NCBI GenBank assembly: GCA_046350295.1
Contig: JAXMAR010000004.1
Span: 237,790 to 301,789, forward strand
Length of the DNA stretch: 64,000 bases
Origin: JAXMAR01 sp046350295
GTDB lineage: Bacteria > Planctomycetota > Planctomycetia > Gemmatales > Gemmataceae
Direction of reading: 5' to 3'
The translations under genes were made by a program, and so were the position numbers. Under the pieces are notes generated by a model that had not been told where the DNA came from, made no database searches, and saw only the letters and a list, made by a program, of their open reading frames with translations. This document shows positions 25,362 to 34,560 of this stretch, in pieces (within the stretch, counting starts at the first letter, position 1; each line of letters starts with the position of its first letter).

Positions 25362-26637
25362 ATGTTTACGATCTGGGGCTCCAAGCAAGGGTTCTGCGAC
25401 GGCGTTTCCCGCCGCAATTTCCTCAAAATCGGCGCGTTCGGCGCCGGACTGACCCTGGCCGACGTCCTGCGCGGCCGAGCCCACGCGTCCACGCCAGCTG
25501 GCCACCCGGCCACCAGCCGTCCCAAGTCCGCCATCATGATCTATCTGCCGGGCGGACCGTCCCACATGGACATGTATGACCTCAAGCCCGACGCGCCCGC
25601 CGAGTTCCGCGGCGAGTTCCGGCCGATTGACACGAACGTTCCCGGCGTCCGCATCTGCGAGCACTTCCCGCTCCAGGCCCGCATGTGGGACAAGCTCGCC
25701 TGCATCCGCTCGGTCATCTCGGTCGACGAGCACTCCGATTCGCTCGTCATGACCGGCAAGAGCCAGCGCGAGAACATGACCGCCAACCATCCGTCGTTTG
25801 GCTCGGTCGTTTCCCGCATCCGCTCCGGCGAGTCGAGCGTGCCGCCTTTCGTCAGCCTCCGCGGCATGTCGCGCGGCACCGAACCCGGCTTTCTTGGCAT
25901 CAACCACCGGCCTTTCAGCCCGTCCGGCCCCGGCCTCGATAACCTCCGCCCGCAAGCGGCCATGACCGAGAGCCGCCTGACCGACCGCCGCGCCATGATG
26001 AGCGCCTTCGACAACGTCCGCGCGAAGTTGACGCCAGCGTGTCCGGCCTCGACAGCTTCACCGGCCGCGCCTTCGAGATGATCTCCTCCGGCACGGTCCG
26101 CAACGCTCTCGACCTGAACCGTGAACCGAGCGCGCCGCGACCGCTATCGGGGCGTCGAGCAGTTCCTCACCGCTCGCCGCTTGATCGAAGCCGGTGTTGG
26201 CTGCGTCACGCTCTCCATCGGCGGCTGGGATACGCACGGCCAGAACTTCCAGACCCTGCGCCGCCAGCCGCCCCAGGTCGACAAGGGCATCGCCAACCTG
26301 ATCGGCGACCTGCACGAGCGCGGCCTGCAGAACGACGTCGTCACGGTCATGTGGGGCGAGTTCGGCCGCACCCCGCGCGTCAATAACAACGCGGGCCGCG
26401 ACCACTGGTCGCCCGTCATGCGCCCTCGTCGCCGGCGGCGGACTCCGCATGGGCCAGGCGGTCGGCAGCTCGACCGCGCGTGGCGAACGCCCGCAGGACC
26501 GGCCTTACACCGTGCCGCAGGTGATGTCGACCCTCTACCGCGCCATCGGCATCGACCCGGCCCAGACGTTCCTCAATGGCACCGGCCGGCCGATCCACAT
26601 CGTGGACGACCGCAACCCGGTCCGCGAGTTGGTGTAA
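25362..26637 (+). pseudogene. DUF1501 protein, three frameshifts
   Basis: The start is ATG 25362, with a Tat leader (SRRNFLKIGAFGAGLTLADVL). The first frame covers KSAIMIYLPGGPSHMDMYDLKP, ICEHFPLQARMWDK and SVDEHSDSL. Indels follow near 26030 (TTGACGCC; one G missing restores LDAS), near 26135, and near 26420. Between and after them the frames read SGLDSFTGRAFEMI, GVGCVTLSIGGWDTHGQNF, VMWGEFGRTPRVN, ALVAGGGLRMGQAVG and NGTGRPIHIV to the stop at 26637. With three indels repaired it is a normal DUF1501 protein of about 425 residues. The DUF1549/DUF1553 partner follows 141 bp downstream, the usual planctomycete pairing. Confidence 0.88.
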
Positions 26638-26655
26638 CGTAGCTTGAAGAACCAG

Positions 26656-26717
26656 CCGGCCACAAAAAGCACAAGACGCACAAAACGCTTGTGCTTCTTG
26701 TGCGTTTTTGTGGCCGG
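26656..26717. repeat. A-rich palindrome between DUF1501 and DUF1549/1553 genes
   Basis: Near-perfect inverted repeat: CCGGCCACAAAAA at 26656-26668 pairs with TTTTTGTGGCCGG at 26705-26717, and the inner GCACAAG/CTTGTGC parts also pair. It can form a stem of about 28 bp with only 3-5 loop bases. It lies in the gap of a presumed operon, so transcript processing is possible. Confidence 0.85.
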
Positions 26718-26778
26718 ACGACTTGTCTACATCCCACCCCCACCGAATCGCATCCCTCATCCGGCGAGGCCACCTTTT

Positions 26779-29313
26779 ATGAAGCGCAATCTTTCCCACC
26801 TGCTCGCTCTGGGCTGCGTGCTCGCCATCGGCACGCTCGCTCGCGCCGACGATCCTCCCAAGAAATCCGCGGCCGAGACCATCGCCTTGCCGACCCCAGC
26901 CGAGGTCACCGCTCTCGAGATCTCCCCGGCCAAGGAAATCACCATCACCGGCAGCGACGACTCGCGCCAGCTCATCCTCACCGGCGCCATCGGCGCCGCC
27001 CGCCAGCAAGACCTCTCCGGCGACGTGAAATACGAAGTCGCCGACGCCTCGATCTGCAAGGTCACCGAGTCGGGCCGCGTCGTCCCTCTCAAGAACGGCG
27101 CCACGACCGTCACCGCCCGCTACGGCCCGAAGAGCGCCTCGGTCGCCGTCAAGGTCGAGGCGATGGACAAGAACCTGCCCATCAACTTCGGCAATCACAT
27201 CGTGCCGATCTTCACCAAGCTCGGCTGCAACGGCGGCGGCTGCCACGGCAAGTCCGGCGGTCAGAACGGCTTCGCCCTCTCCCTCCTCGGCTTCATCCCC
27301 GAGTTCGACTACCAGACGCTCGTCATGGAGAACCGCGGCCGCCGTGTCCTCTCCACCGTCCCGGAATACAGCCTGCTCCTCATGAAGGCGACCGGCATGA
27401 TGGCGCACGGCGGCGGCCGGCGCATGGAAGTCGATTCCGATGAGTACAAGCTCATCCGCCGCTGGATCGCCTCCGGCATGCCCGTCGGCAAGGAGACCGA
27501 CCCGACCGTCACCAGGATCACGATCTTCCCCGAGCACCGGATGATCTCCCGCAACAACCGGCAGCAGATCGCCGTCTACGCCCACTACACCGACGGCTCC
27601 GTCGTCGACGTCACCCGTCGCGCCCAGTACGAGAGCAACGACCCGGACATCGCCGTCGTCGACGGCACGGGCCTGGTCCGCAGCCTCGAAGTCGCCGGCG
27701 AGGCGGCCGTCATGGCGCGCTACCAGGGACAGGTCGCGGTCTTCCGCGCCACCGTGCCCCTCGGCATGAAGATCCCCGACTACAAGTTCGACCCGATCAC
27801 CGTCGTCGACCGCTTCACCCACAAGAAATGGCAAGAGCTCGGCATCGTCCCGAGCAAGCTCTGCTCCGACGAGCAGTTCGTCCGCCGCGTCTACCTCGAC
27901 ATCACCGCGACGCTCCCGACCCCCGAGCAGGTCCGCCGCTTCCTCGACGACAAGAACGCCAACAAGCGCGACAAGCTGGTTGACGATCTCCTGGAAACGC
28001 CCGAGTACAGCTTCTTCTTCGCCAACCGCTGGGCCGACGTGCTCCGCGTCAAGCGCGGCAACCAGGCGGGCCGGGCGTTCGCCACCTTCTCGTTCCATAA
28101 CTGGATCCGGGAGTCGATCGCCAACGACAAGCCCTACGACCAGTTCGTCCGCGAGATCCTCGCCGCCATCGGTGACGAGGTGAAAGCGCCGCCGACGATG
28201 TGGTACCGCGATCTGCAGAAGCCCGAGCAGTTCGTCGACGACACCTGCCAGCTCTTCCTCGGCGTCCGCATCGCCTGCGCTCAGTGCCACCACCATCCCT
28301 ACGAGAAATGGAGCCAGGACGATTACTGGGGCATGGCCAGCTTCTTCGGCCAGGTCGGCCGCAAGACCGTGCCGGTCCCCGGAGCCGTGCCGATCCCCGG
28401 CCAGCCCGGCGCCCGCCTCGTGATCTTTAACAGCGGCAAGGGAACGGTCATCAACACGCGGACCAAGAGCCCCGCCGTGATGCACGCCCTCGACGCCGAG
28501 CCGGTCAGCCTGACGCCCGGCGAGGACCCGCGGCACCGCCTGGTCGACTGGATGGTCGACGCGAAGAACCCGTTCTTCGCCCGCGCCGTCGCCAACCGCT
28601 ACTTCGCCCATTTCTTCAGCCGCGGCATCATCGACCCGATCGACGACATCCGCGTCACCAACCCGCCGTCCAATCCCGAATTGCTGGACGCGCTGGCCAA
28701 GGAGCTGGTCGACCACAAGTACAGCCTCAAGCACCTGATCAAGGTCATTTGCAAGAGCCGGACCTACCAGCTCGACTCGATGCCCAACGAGTTCAACAAG
28801 CACGACAAGAAGTCGTACGCTCGCTACTACCCGCGCCGTCTCTCGGCCGAGGTCCTTTTCGACGCCGTCTGCCAGCTCACCGGCAGCCCGGCGACCTTCC
28901 CCGGCCTGCCGAGTGACAAGCACGCCCCGCGCCGCGCCATCATGCTGCCGGACGAGTCGTTCCCGTCCTACTTCCTGGACGTGTTCGGCCGGCCGCAGCG
29001 GATCAGCGCCTGCGAGTGCGAGCGCGTCAGCGAGGCCAACCTGGCCCAGGCGCTGCACCTCCTGAACTCCAAGGACATCACCGACAAGCTCAGTCGCCCC
29101 GGCGGCCGTGCCGACCTCCTGGCCAAGGACGCTCGCCCGGACGCGGAGAAGGTGGAGGAGCTCTTCCTCTGGGCCTTCGCCCGCCGCCCGTCGCCGGCCC
29201 AGCTCGACGTCGCCATGAAGAACATCGCGGCGAACGCGAGTCAGAAGAAGCTGGCGTACGAGAACATCATCTGGGCGCTGTTGAATACGAAGGAGTTTAT
29301 CCTGGCGCAGTGA
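26779..29313 (+). CDS. DUF1549/DUF1553 (PSCyt-type) protein with two BIG2-like domains
   Basis: 844 residues from ATG 26779. The order is: signal peptide (1-23); BIG2-like Ig domain (about 45-115); a cytochrome-like segment with CNGGGCHG near residue 153; a second BIG2-like domain (about 245-325, DVTRRAQYESNDPDIAVVDG); DUF1549 (about 335-540, FVRRVYLDITATLPTPEQVRRFL) containing the CAQCHHHPYEKW haem-type motif; and DUF1553 (about 590-830, NPFFARAVANRYFAHFF, YYPRRLSAEVLFDAV, LHLLNS). These exported proteins pair with DUF1501 proteins and are abundant in planctomycetes; their substrates are generally unknown. CxxCH suggests covalent haem or metal binding. Confidence 0.92.
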   Translation: MKRNLSHLLALGCVLAIGTLARADDPPKKSAAETIALPTPAEVTALEISPAKEITITGSDDSRQLILTGAIGAARQQDLSGDVKYEVADASICKVTESGRVVPLKNGATTVTARYGPKSASVAVKVEAMDKNLPINFGNHIVPIFTKLGCNGGGCHGKSGGQNGFALSLLGFIPEFDYQTLVMENRGRRVLSTVPEYSLLLMKATGMMAHGGGRRMEVDSDEYKLIRRWIASGMPVGKETDPTVTRITIFPEHRMISRNNRQQIAVYAHYTDGSVVDVTRRAQYESNDPDIAVVDGTGLVRSLEVAGEAAVMARYQGQVAVFRATVPLGMKIPDYKFDPITVVDRFTHKKWQELGIVPSKLCSDEQFVRRVYLDITATLPTPEQVRRFLDDKNANKRDKLVDDLLETPEYSFFFANRWADVLRVKRGNQAGRAFATFSFHNWIRESIANDKPYDQFVREILAAIGDEVKAPPTMWYRDLQKPEQFVDDTCQLFLGVRIACAQCHHHPYEKWSQDDYWGMASFFGQVGRKTVPVPGAVPIPGQPGARLVIFNSGKGTVINTRTKSPAVMHALDAEPVSLTPGEDPRHRLVDWMVDAKNPFFARAVANRYFAHFFSRGIIDPIDDIRVTNPPSNPELLDALAKELVDHKYSLKHLIKVICKSRTYQLDSMPNEFNKHDKKSYARYYPRRLSAEVLFDAVCQLTGSPATFPGLPSDKHAPRRAIMLPDESFPSYFLDVFGRPQRISACECERVSEANLAQALHLLNSKDITDKLSRPGGRADLLAKDARPDAEKVEELFLWAFARRPSPAQLDVAMKNIAANASQKKLAYENIIWALLNTKEFILAQ

Positions 29314-29342
29314 CGCGCCTGGGAAAAGCAAGGTCCAATGAG

Positions 29343-29373
29343 AGGCCGCGACGTGGGTCGCGGCCTTTTTCTT
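29343..29373 (+). terminator. Rho-independent terminator after DUF1549/1553 gene
   Basis: Stem AGGCCGCGAC / GTCGCGGCCT (29343-29352 and 29357-29366) with a 4-base loop, followed by TTTTTC. It lies 30 bp past the stop codon at 29313 and ends the DUF1501-DUF1549 unit. Confidence 0.88.
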
Positions 29374-29421
29374 GCTTGCTTCTTAGTCTCAGAGATGTTC
29401 CGGTGAGACACTGGGTGCGCC

Positions 29422-30480
29422 ATGTCCAAGTCTTTGCAGCAGCTATTCGCTGAGCCGAACGACGTCAACTTGTGCGACGGTCTCTTCTGCCGAATCCTCG
29501 ATCATCACGGGGACGACGTAGATGCCTCGATCCTTAACGAGGCAGAGCGCGTGGTCGTGCTGGTGTGGCACGCGTCCGGAATCATCGGCAACGGCGGTTT
29601 CCGCTATCTCTTCGAGTTGGACATCCAAGGCGATCCTGACTTTGCTCTGACCGCCAAGGCCTTTGAAACCGTTGGGTGCGAGAAGGCAAGCAGCGCGGTC
29701 CGCACAACGCTCGCTACTTTTCCAGGTTCGCGTCCGCCCCGAAACATCGAGGACCGGCTTCGCTATTACCTGAAGAGGCAAAAGAGTTGGCCCACGAACG
29801 CGGATCTGGAGTTCTTCGCCGCCGAGAAGGATTTGGATCGGCGCCTCGCGAGCTACATCCGCTCACATGCCGACGCCTTCCGGCATTTGGAGAAACAGGG
29901 TAAACGCGCCACCAAGAAACCCCAAGAGCTGCCAGAGACTGCGCCGCAGGAAGGTCAGACCGATTCCCCCACAGCCGATTTGCCGCGCTGGGCGCGTGTC
30001 GCCTTCGCCGCCCATTGCGCTCGCCAGGTGCTGCCGCTGTTGAGCCAAGTCTGGTCAGACATTCCCGCAAAACACTCGCGCGCCGTCAAGCACGCGATCG
30101 TGCTGGCGGAACGATCCGCCGAGGATGCCCGCGCTGCCAAGGGATTGGAAGACGCTGTTGTCACGGTCGCGGTGGCAGCCGGCGCCGCGTTCCAGGGGGG
30201 CGCGCAAGGACCGGACGACGCGTACAGCGGCACAATCGCGTCCCTGGTCGCGAGAGCGGCGGAAAAGGCGGCCGAATCCGCGCTTGCGAACAACTCTGAT
30301 GATTCCGCACGAATTGTCTTCGACGCTTGGGACTTCGCGACGAGCGCCGCGGATTCCGCCGACCGGGATGACATCAGCCGCCAGATCAGAGACGACCTCG
30401 ACAAGTTGCTCGGCGAAGCAAAGGCAAGAGGCTGGAGCAGTCGCAGCAAAGTGCCTTCAGATATCTGGTCATTTCTCTGA
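29422..30480 (+). CDS. DUF4375-like protein with helical C-terminal domain
   Basis: 352 residues from ATG 29422. The N-terminal part (about 10-135) matches the DMP19/DUF4375 type (VVVLVWHASGIIGNGGFRYLFE, AFETVGCEKASSAV). The C-terminal part (about 185-350) is an Ala-rich helical region common in planctomycete hypothetical proteins (WARVAFAAHCARQVLPLL, AVKHAIVLAERSAEDARAA). No signal peptide or TM is seen. DUF4375 proteins have no firm function and sometimes occur as immunity-like proteins. A truncated antisense toxin-antitoxin-like remnant abuts its 3' end. Confidence 0.8.
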   Translation: MSKSLQQLFAEPNDVNLCDGLFCRILDHHGDDVDASILNEAERVVVLVWHASGIIGNGGFRYLFELDIQGDPDFALTAKAFETVGCEKASSAVRTTLATFPGSRPPRNIEDRLRYYLKRQKSWPTNADLEFFAAEKDLDRRLASYIRSHADAFRHLEKQGKRATKKPQELPETAPQEGQTDSPTADLPRWARVAFAAHCARQVLPLLSQVWSDIPAKHSRAVKHAIVLAERSAEDARAAKGLEDAVVTVAVAAGAAFQGGAQGPDDAYSGTIASLVARAAEKAAESALANNSDDSARIVFDAWDFATSAADSADRDDISRQIRDDLDKLLGEAKARGWSSRSKVPSDIWSFL

Positions 30481-30712
30481 GATCACCAGTCAGTCGGAGT
30501 TCTCCGACCGCCGGGCCGGGAAAATCCTCATCGGCGTAGAGCAATATGCCCTGTCACTCCACATCGCCTTCTTCGCCCGCCTCGTTGTCGGTGATCGCTT
30601 GGTCGATTTCCGCGCCGTGAGAATCGGCATACTCCCACGCAGCCGCCAGATCGCTCTCGCTGCCGGCCGGGGTCGGGCCGGCCTGTTTCCGATTTGCCTT
30701 AGGTTCAGAGCA
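30481..30712 (-). pseudogene. Possible remnant of a DUF433/DUF5615 toxin-antitoxin pair
   Basis: On the minus strand a frame ending at 30554 reads ESDLAAAWEYADSHGAEIDQAI, which resembles the C-terminal half of DUF433 antitoxins. Ten bases further on, from a TTG at 30544, a frame reads LLYADEDFPGPAVGELRLTG, like the start of DUF5615 (PIN-like) toxins, and is then lost at the end of the 29422-30480 gene. Order and spacing match DUF433-DUF5615 pairs, but both parts are short. The rest of the 391-bp gap to 30871 shows nothing else I recognise. Confidence 0.35.
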
Positions 30713-30871
30713 ACTTCAAAGCCCCTTTCGTCGCGCCCTCCGCGTTTGAAATAACCTCTTCGCCCGGAGTCACGTCCCCCTTGGGCCGGCCTCGAGCTTT
30801 CGTTTCGCTCTGTTGTCAAAAATCCTGGTAAGATCGTAGCGCCGCCGGGTAAGTTCCGTTATGGGAGGCAC

Positions 30872-31459
30872 ATGGCCGAGTCCGTACACACTCGTCCCAG
30901 CCTGCTGGTGCGCCTGCGCGATCCGAAGGACCAGGACGCCTGGCGCGCCTTTCTGGACCTGTACGCGCCGCTGATTTATGGCTTCGGACGCAAGAGCGGC
31001 CTGCAGGACGCGGACGCCGCCGATCTGACGCAACTCGTCTTGCAGGCGGTCAGCGGCAGCATCGGCCGGCTCGACTACGACCGGGCCAGGGGAACGTTCC
31101 GCGGCTGGCTCTTCGGCGTGACGCGCAATCAGCTCGGCAAGTGGCGCCGCGGCCAGAAGCAGCCGCAAGGGGCCGGCGACACGGAAAACGTAGAGCGACT
31201 GGCGGCCCTTCCGGCGCCGGATGAAGCGGACTGGTGGGAGACGGAGTACAAGCGTCAGCGCTTTCTCGTCGCGGCGCAGCGGGTGCGGCCGAACGTCAAT
31301 CCGGACTCGTGGCAGGCGTTCTGGCAGACCGCGGTCGAGAACCGGGACGCGGTTGCAGTCGCCAAGGAGCTGAATCTCAAGGTCGGCGCCCTTTACACGG
31401 CCAAGAGCCGGGTGCTGGCTCTCATCAAGAGAGAGATCGAGACGCTGGAAGAGGATTGA
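30872..31459 (+). CDS. ECF-type RNA polymerase sigma factor
   Basis: 195 residues from ATG 30872 with GGGAGG upstream. Sigma2 is recognisable in DAWRAFLDLYAPLIYGFGRKSGLQDADAADLTQLVLQAV, followed by GTFRGWLFGVTRNQL. The sigma4 part is NRDAVAVAKELNLKVGALYTAKSRVLALI with a helix-turn-helix. It belongs to the planctomycete ECF groups linked to protein kinases. Three bases separate its stop from the kinase gene at 31463, whose N-terminus carries a zinc-finger anti-sigma-like segment. A sigma-regulator pair is the obvious reading. Confidence 0.88.
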   Translation: MAESVHTRPSLLVRLRDPKDQDAWRAFLDLYAPLIYGFGRKSGLQDADAADLTQLVLQAVSGSIGRLDYDRARGTFRGWLFGVTRNQLGKWRRGQKQPQGAGDTENVERLAALPAPDEADWWETEYKRQRFLVAAQRVRPNVNPDSWQAFWQTAVENRDAVAVAKELNLKVGALYTAKSRVLALIKREIETLEED

Positions 31460-31462
31460 GTC

Positions 31463-34432
31463 ATGGCGCATTCCTGTCCATCCGCGGAACGCTGGAAGGA
31501 ACATCTGGACGGGACGCTTCCGGCCGAGGAGCAGGCGCTGCTCGCCGAGCACCTGGAAGGCTGCGCCGCCTGCCGCAAGACGCTGGAGAGGCTGGCCGGC
31601 GGCGGCGATTCGCTCCTGGACGTGGCCCGCCACGCAGGCGAACGGACCGAGGAAGCCACGCCGGAGCTCGATGAGGTCGTGGCCCAATTCCAGGCCCCCG
31701 CTTCGGAGACGCAGGCCGATCCCTCGGCGCGGCGCGACGATTCGCTCGCTTTCCTGGCGCCTTCCGACAAGCCCGGCGTTCAGGGCCGGCTCGGGCATTA
31801 CGAAGTGCAGGAGATCATCGGCAGAGGCGGCTTCGGCACGGTGCTCAAGGCGTTCGACGAGCGGTTGCACCGGGTGGTCGCGATCAAGGTGCTCGCGCCG
31901 GCTTACGCCGCGCAGGGCGCCGCGCGGGCGCGCTTCATTCGCGAGGCCCGGGCCATCGCCCCCATCAAGAACGAACACGTGGTCGGCATCCACGACGTCC
32001 AGGGGGAGGCCGATCCCCCCTACCTCGTGATGGAACTGATCGACGGCATCTCCCTCCAGGACAAACTGGATAAGCACGGGGCGCTCGGCGTCAAGGAGAT
32101 CCTGCGCATCGGCATGCAGATCGCGGAGGGACTGGCGGCCGCTCACAAGCAAGGCCTCGTGCATCGGGACATCAAGCCGGCCAACATTCTTCTGGAGAAT
32201 GGCGTCGAGCGCGTCAAGATCACCGACTTCGGCCTGGCGCGAGCGGTCGATGACGCCAGCGTGACGCAGTCGGGCACTGTCGCCGGCACGCCGATGTACA
32301 TGTCGCCGGAGCAGGCGGAGGGGCTGGCGATCGACCATCGCTCGGACCTGTTCAGCCTCGGCAGCGTGCTCTATGCGATGTGCGCCGGGCATCCGCCGTT
32401 CCGCGCCAGCGGCACGCACGCGGTCCTCAAGCGCGTGATCGACGCGGCGCCGCGGCCGGTCCGCGAGGTGAACAGCGAGATACCAGGGTGGCTGTGCGAC
32501 ATTGTCAACAAGCTGCACGCGAAGAAGCCGGCGGATCGCTTCCAAACGGCCCATGAAGTGGCGGAGTCGCTCGGCGCGCGGCTGGCTGAGGTGCAAGCGG
32601 GCCGCGCTGTCGGCGCCGGAAGCGCGAGCGACGGCCTCGAAATCTCAAAGCCGGGTGGCGCCGAGCTCTCCGCTTCACCGCGAAGCCGGCGCTGGGCCGT
32701 CGTCGTCCCGATGCTGGCTGGGGTGGTCGTGATCGCCATCGTGGCGGGACGTCGCTATTGGAAGACAAGCTCGCATCCCGACGCGCCTTCGAAAGGCGCG
32801 CCCGCCTTTGTCCCCGTCTTCGGCGGCTTCGGCTGGCGCTCGCTCTACGACGGCAAGGGCTACGCCGGCTGGAAAGCGTTCGGCGATTCGAACGCCGGGG
32901 CCGGCGAGATTCTGCTCTTCGCCCGTGGTCAGGTCGAAACCAGCGACCCCCTCCCCCGCAATTTTCATTTGCGCGCGGAAGTCAACCTCCTGCGCGGCCG
33001 GGGCACGATCCGTTTCCACGCCAAGGCGGGCGCCGAGAAATTCGATCACCCCTTCCCGACGGATGGCTGCTTCCTCAACCTCACGGAGAACCCGCACGCC
33101 AAGGGCTTGCTCGAGACCGAGTTGGTCTCCGTCGCGCCGGGGGCGGGCGTAAGCGTTCAGGCCAAAGGCGCAACCGAGTTCAAGCTCGGCGACTGGCTCT
33201 ATCTCGAACTCGTCGCCACGGATGAGCACGCGACCGTGCGCATCAACGGCCAAGAGGTCGTGAGCTTGAAGCACCTGTGGGCCACGCCCGGCGTCTTGCG
33301 CCTGTGGAACAACGGCTTCGGCGACGACCGGATCGCGTTTCGCAACATCGAGATCAAGGACATCACGCCGCCCAAACCGGCGCCCGTCGAGCCTTCCGAC
33401 GAGCTGAGGCGCCTCGCCATCGCCATGCACGCCTATCACGACACGCACGAGCGATTCCCGACCCCGGCCAACTATGACAAGAAAGGCACGCCGCTGCTCA
33501 GCTGGCGCGTGCACCTGCTTCCCTTCCTTGGACAGGAGGATCTATATCGTCAATTCAAGCTCGACGAGCCCTGGGACAGTCCGCACAACCGGGAGCTGGT
33601 CGCCAAGATTCCGGCCGTGTTCAGTCTTGGACGCACAGACGGCAAGACGACCCTGCTCGTGCCGGTCGGGGCCGAGACGATCTTCCCCGGCGGCAAAGGC
33701 GTCAACCTGCTGGAGATCACGCGTGGCGCCTCCAATACCGTTTTGATCCTGCAAGCGGACGACGACCATCGCGTCATCTGGAGCAAGCCGGACGATTGGC
33801 CGTACAACCCGTATCAGCCGGCGCAAGGGCTGGGGGAAAACTTCTGGGTCGCGCGGCCGGACGGCGCCGTGTTCCGGCTCAGCAGCAAGATGCCGACCTC
33901 GACGTTGCGGCAGATCCTGACGCGCGCCGGAGATGTGCCGCCGCAAGAGGTATGGCGCAAGGCGCCTGAAGCGCGAAAGGCGCCGCCGGGCGAGGTCGGC
34001 CTCAGGCTTCGCCGCGGCTGGGAGCTGGTGGAAGAGGGCCCGCCGCACTATGACGAAGCCCGCAAGGAGTTCGCCGCGGCTCTCGGCCTCGAACCGGAGA
34101 ACGCCGAGGCCCACGCCGGCGCCGGCTATGTCCATGCGTCCCAGAAGAACCACAAGGACGCGGAACGGCATGCGGCGCTGGCAATCCTTCATGGCGCCGG
34201 CGACTACATCGTCTTGCACAACGTCGCTTGCGTCTACGCCATGTGCGGGGTCGCGGACCCCAAGCAGGAAACGCGCTACCAGGACATGGCGCTGGACCAG
34301 CTCCGCCGCGCCGTCGCCCTCTGGAGCAAAACAAAGATGGGTCCCAACGAGCTCGACCTTATTCGTCGCGAGGGCGCCTTTCCCAGATCGATGCGCGACC
34401 GGGCGGACTTCAAGGCGCTGATTCACGATTGA
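31463..34432 (+). CDS. Ser/Thr kinase with anti-sigma-type zinc finger, DUF1080-like, DUF1559-like and TPR regions
   Basis: 989 residues. Residues about 5-50 hold an HLEGCAAC motif (HxxxCxxC) like zinc anti-sigma proteins. The Hanks kinase (about 112-375) has GRGGFGTVLKAF, VAIKVL, VHRDIKPANILL, TDFGLARA and MSPEQ. One TM helix lies near 412-430. Outside come a LamG/DUF1080-like beta domain (about 450-640, WRSLYDGKGYAGWKAF), a DUF1559-like domain (about 645-825, LSWRVHLLPFLGQEDLYRQFKLDEPWDS), and TPR-like helices to the end. The kinase follows its sigma gene by 3 bp. It probably senses an envelope signal and controls the sigma factor, but phosphorylation targets are not known. Confidence 0.92.
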   Translation: MAHSCPSAERWKEHLDGTLPAEEQALLAEHLEGCAACRKTLERLAGGGDSLLDVARHAGERTEEATPELDEVVAQFQAPASETQADPSARRDDSLAFLAPSDKPGVQGRLGHYEVQEIIGRGGFGTVLKAFDERLHRVVAIKVLAPAYAAQGAARARFIREARAIAPIKNEHVVGIHDVQGEADPPYLVMELIDGISLQDKLDKHGALGVKEILRIGMQIAEGLAAAHKQGLVHRDIKPANILLENGVERVKITDFGLARAVDDASVTQSGTVAGTPMYMSPEQAEGLAIDHRSDLFSLGSVLYAMCAGHPPFRASGTHAVLKRVIDAAPRPVREVNSEIPGWLCDIVNKLHAKKPADRFQTAHEVAESLGARLAEVQAGRAVGAGSASDGLEISKPGGAELSASPRSRRWAVVVPMLAGVVVIAIVAGRRYWKTSSHPDAPSKGAPAFVPVFGGFGWRSLYDGKGYAGWKAFGDSNAGAGEILLFARGQVETSDPLPRNFHLRAEVNLLRGRGTIRFHAKAGAEKFDHPFPTDGCFLNLTENPHAKGLLETELVSVAPGAGVSVQAKGATEFKLGDWLYLELVATDEHATVRINGQEVVSLKHLWATPGVLRLWNNGFGDDRIAFRNIEIKDITPPKPAPVEPSDELRRLAIAMHAYHDTHERFPTPANYDKKGTPLLSWRVHLLPFLGQEDLYRQFKLDEPWDSPHNRELVAKIPAVFSLGRTDGKTTLLVPVGAETIFPGGKGVNLLEITRGASNTVLILQADDDHRVIWSKPDDWPYNPYQPAQGLGENFWVARPDGAVFRLSSKMPTSTLRQILTRAGDVPPQEVWRKAPEARKAPPGEVGLRLRRGWELVEEGPPHYDEARKEFAAALGLEPENAEAHAGAGYVHASQKNHKDAERHAALAILHGAGDYIVLHNVACVYAMCGVADPKQETRYQDMALDQLRRAVALWSKTKMGPNELDLIRREGAFPRSMRDRADFKALIHD

Positions 34433-34560
34433 GGGAGAAGACGCCCGAGCGGACTGCCGCCCACCGGCGAACATCGGATAATGACTCGGGCACAAATCGA
34501 GCTTATCCGGGAAACGCGGAAACGCGCGTTTTGGATTCCGGGTGGAGTCATTTGCCGGTA

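Noticed and set aside
26416..29331. Long minus-strand open frame (971 codons) opposite the DUF1549/1553 gene
   Set aside because: It mirrors the coding strand of a well-supported gene; high GC third positions keep the antisense frame open. Composition (Leu/Val/Asp/Gly/Arg) and lack of motifs mark it as a shadow.
30829..30834. TAAGAT as -10 for the ECF sigma gene at 30872
   Set aside because: No -35 hexamer lies 16-18 bp upstream; the nearest candidates are 10 or 20 bp away.
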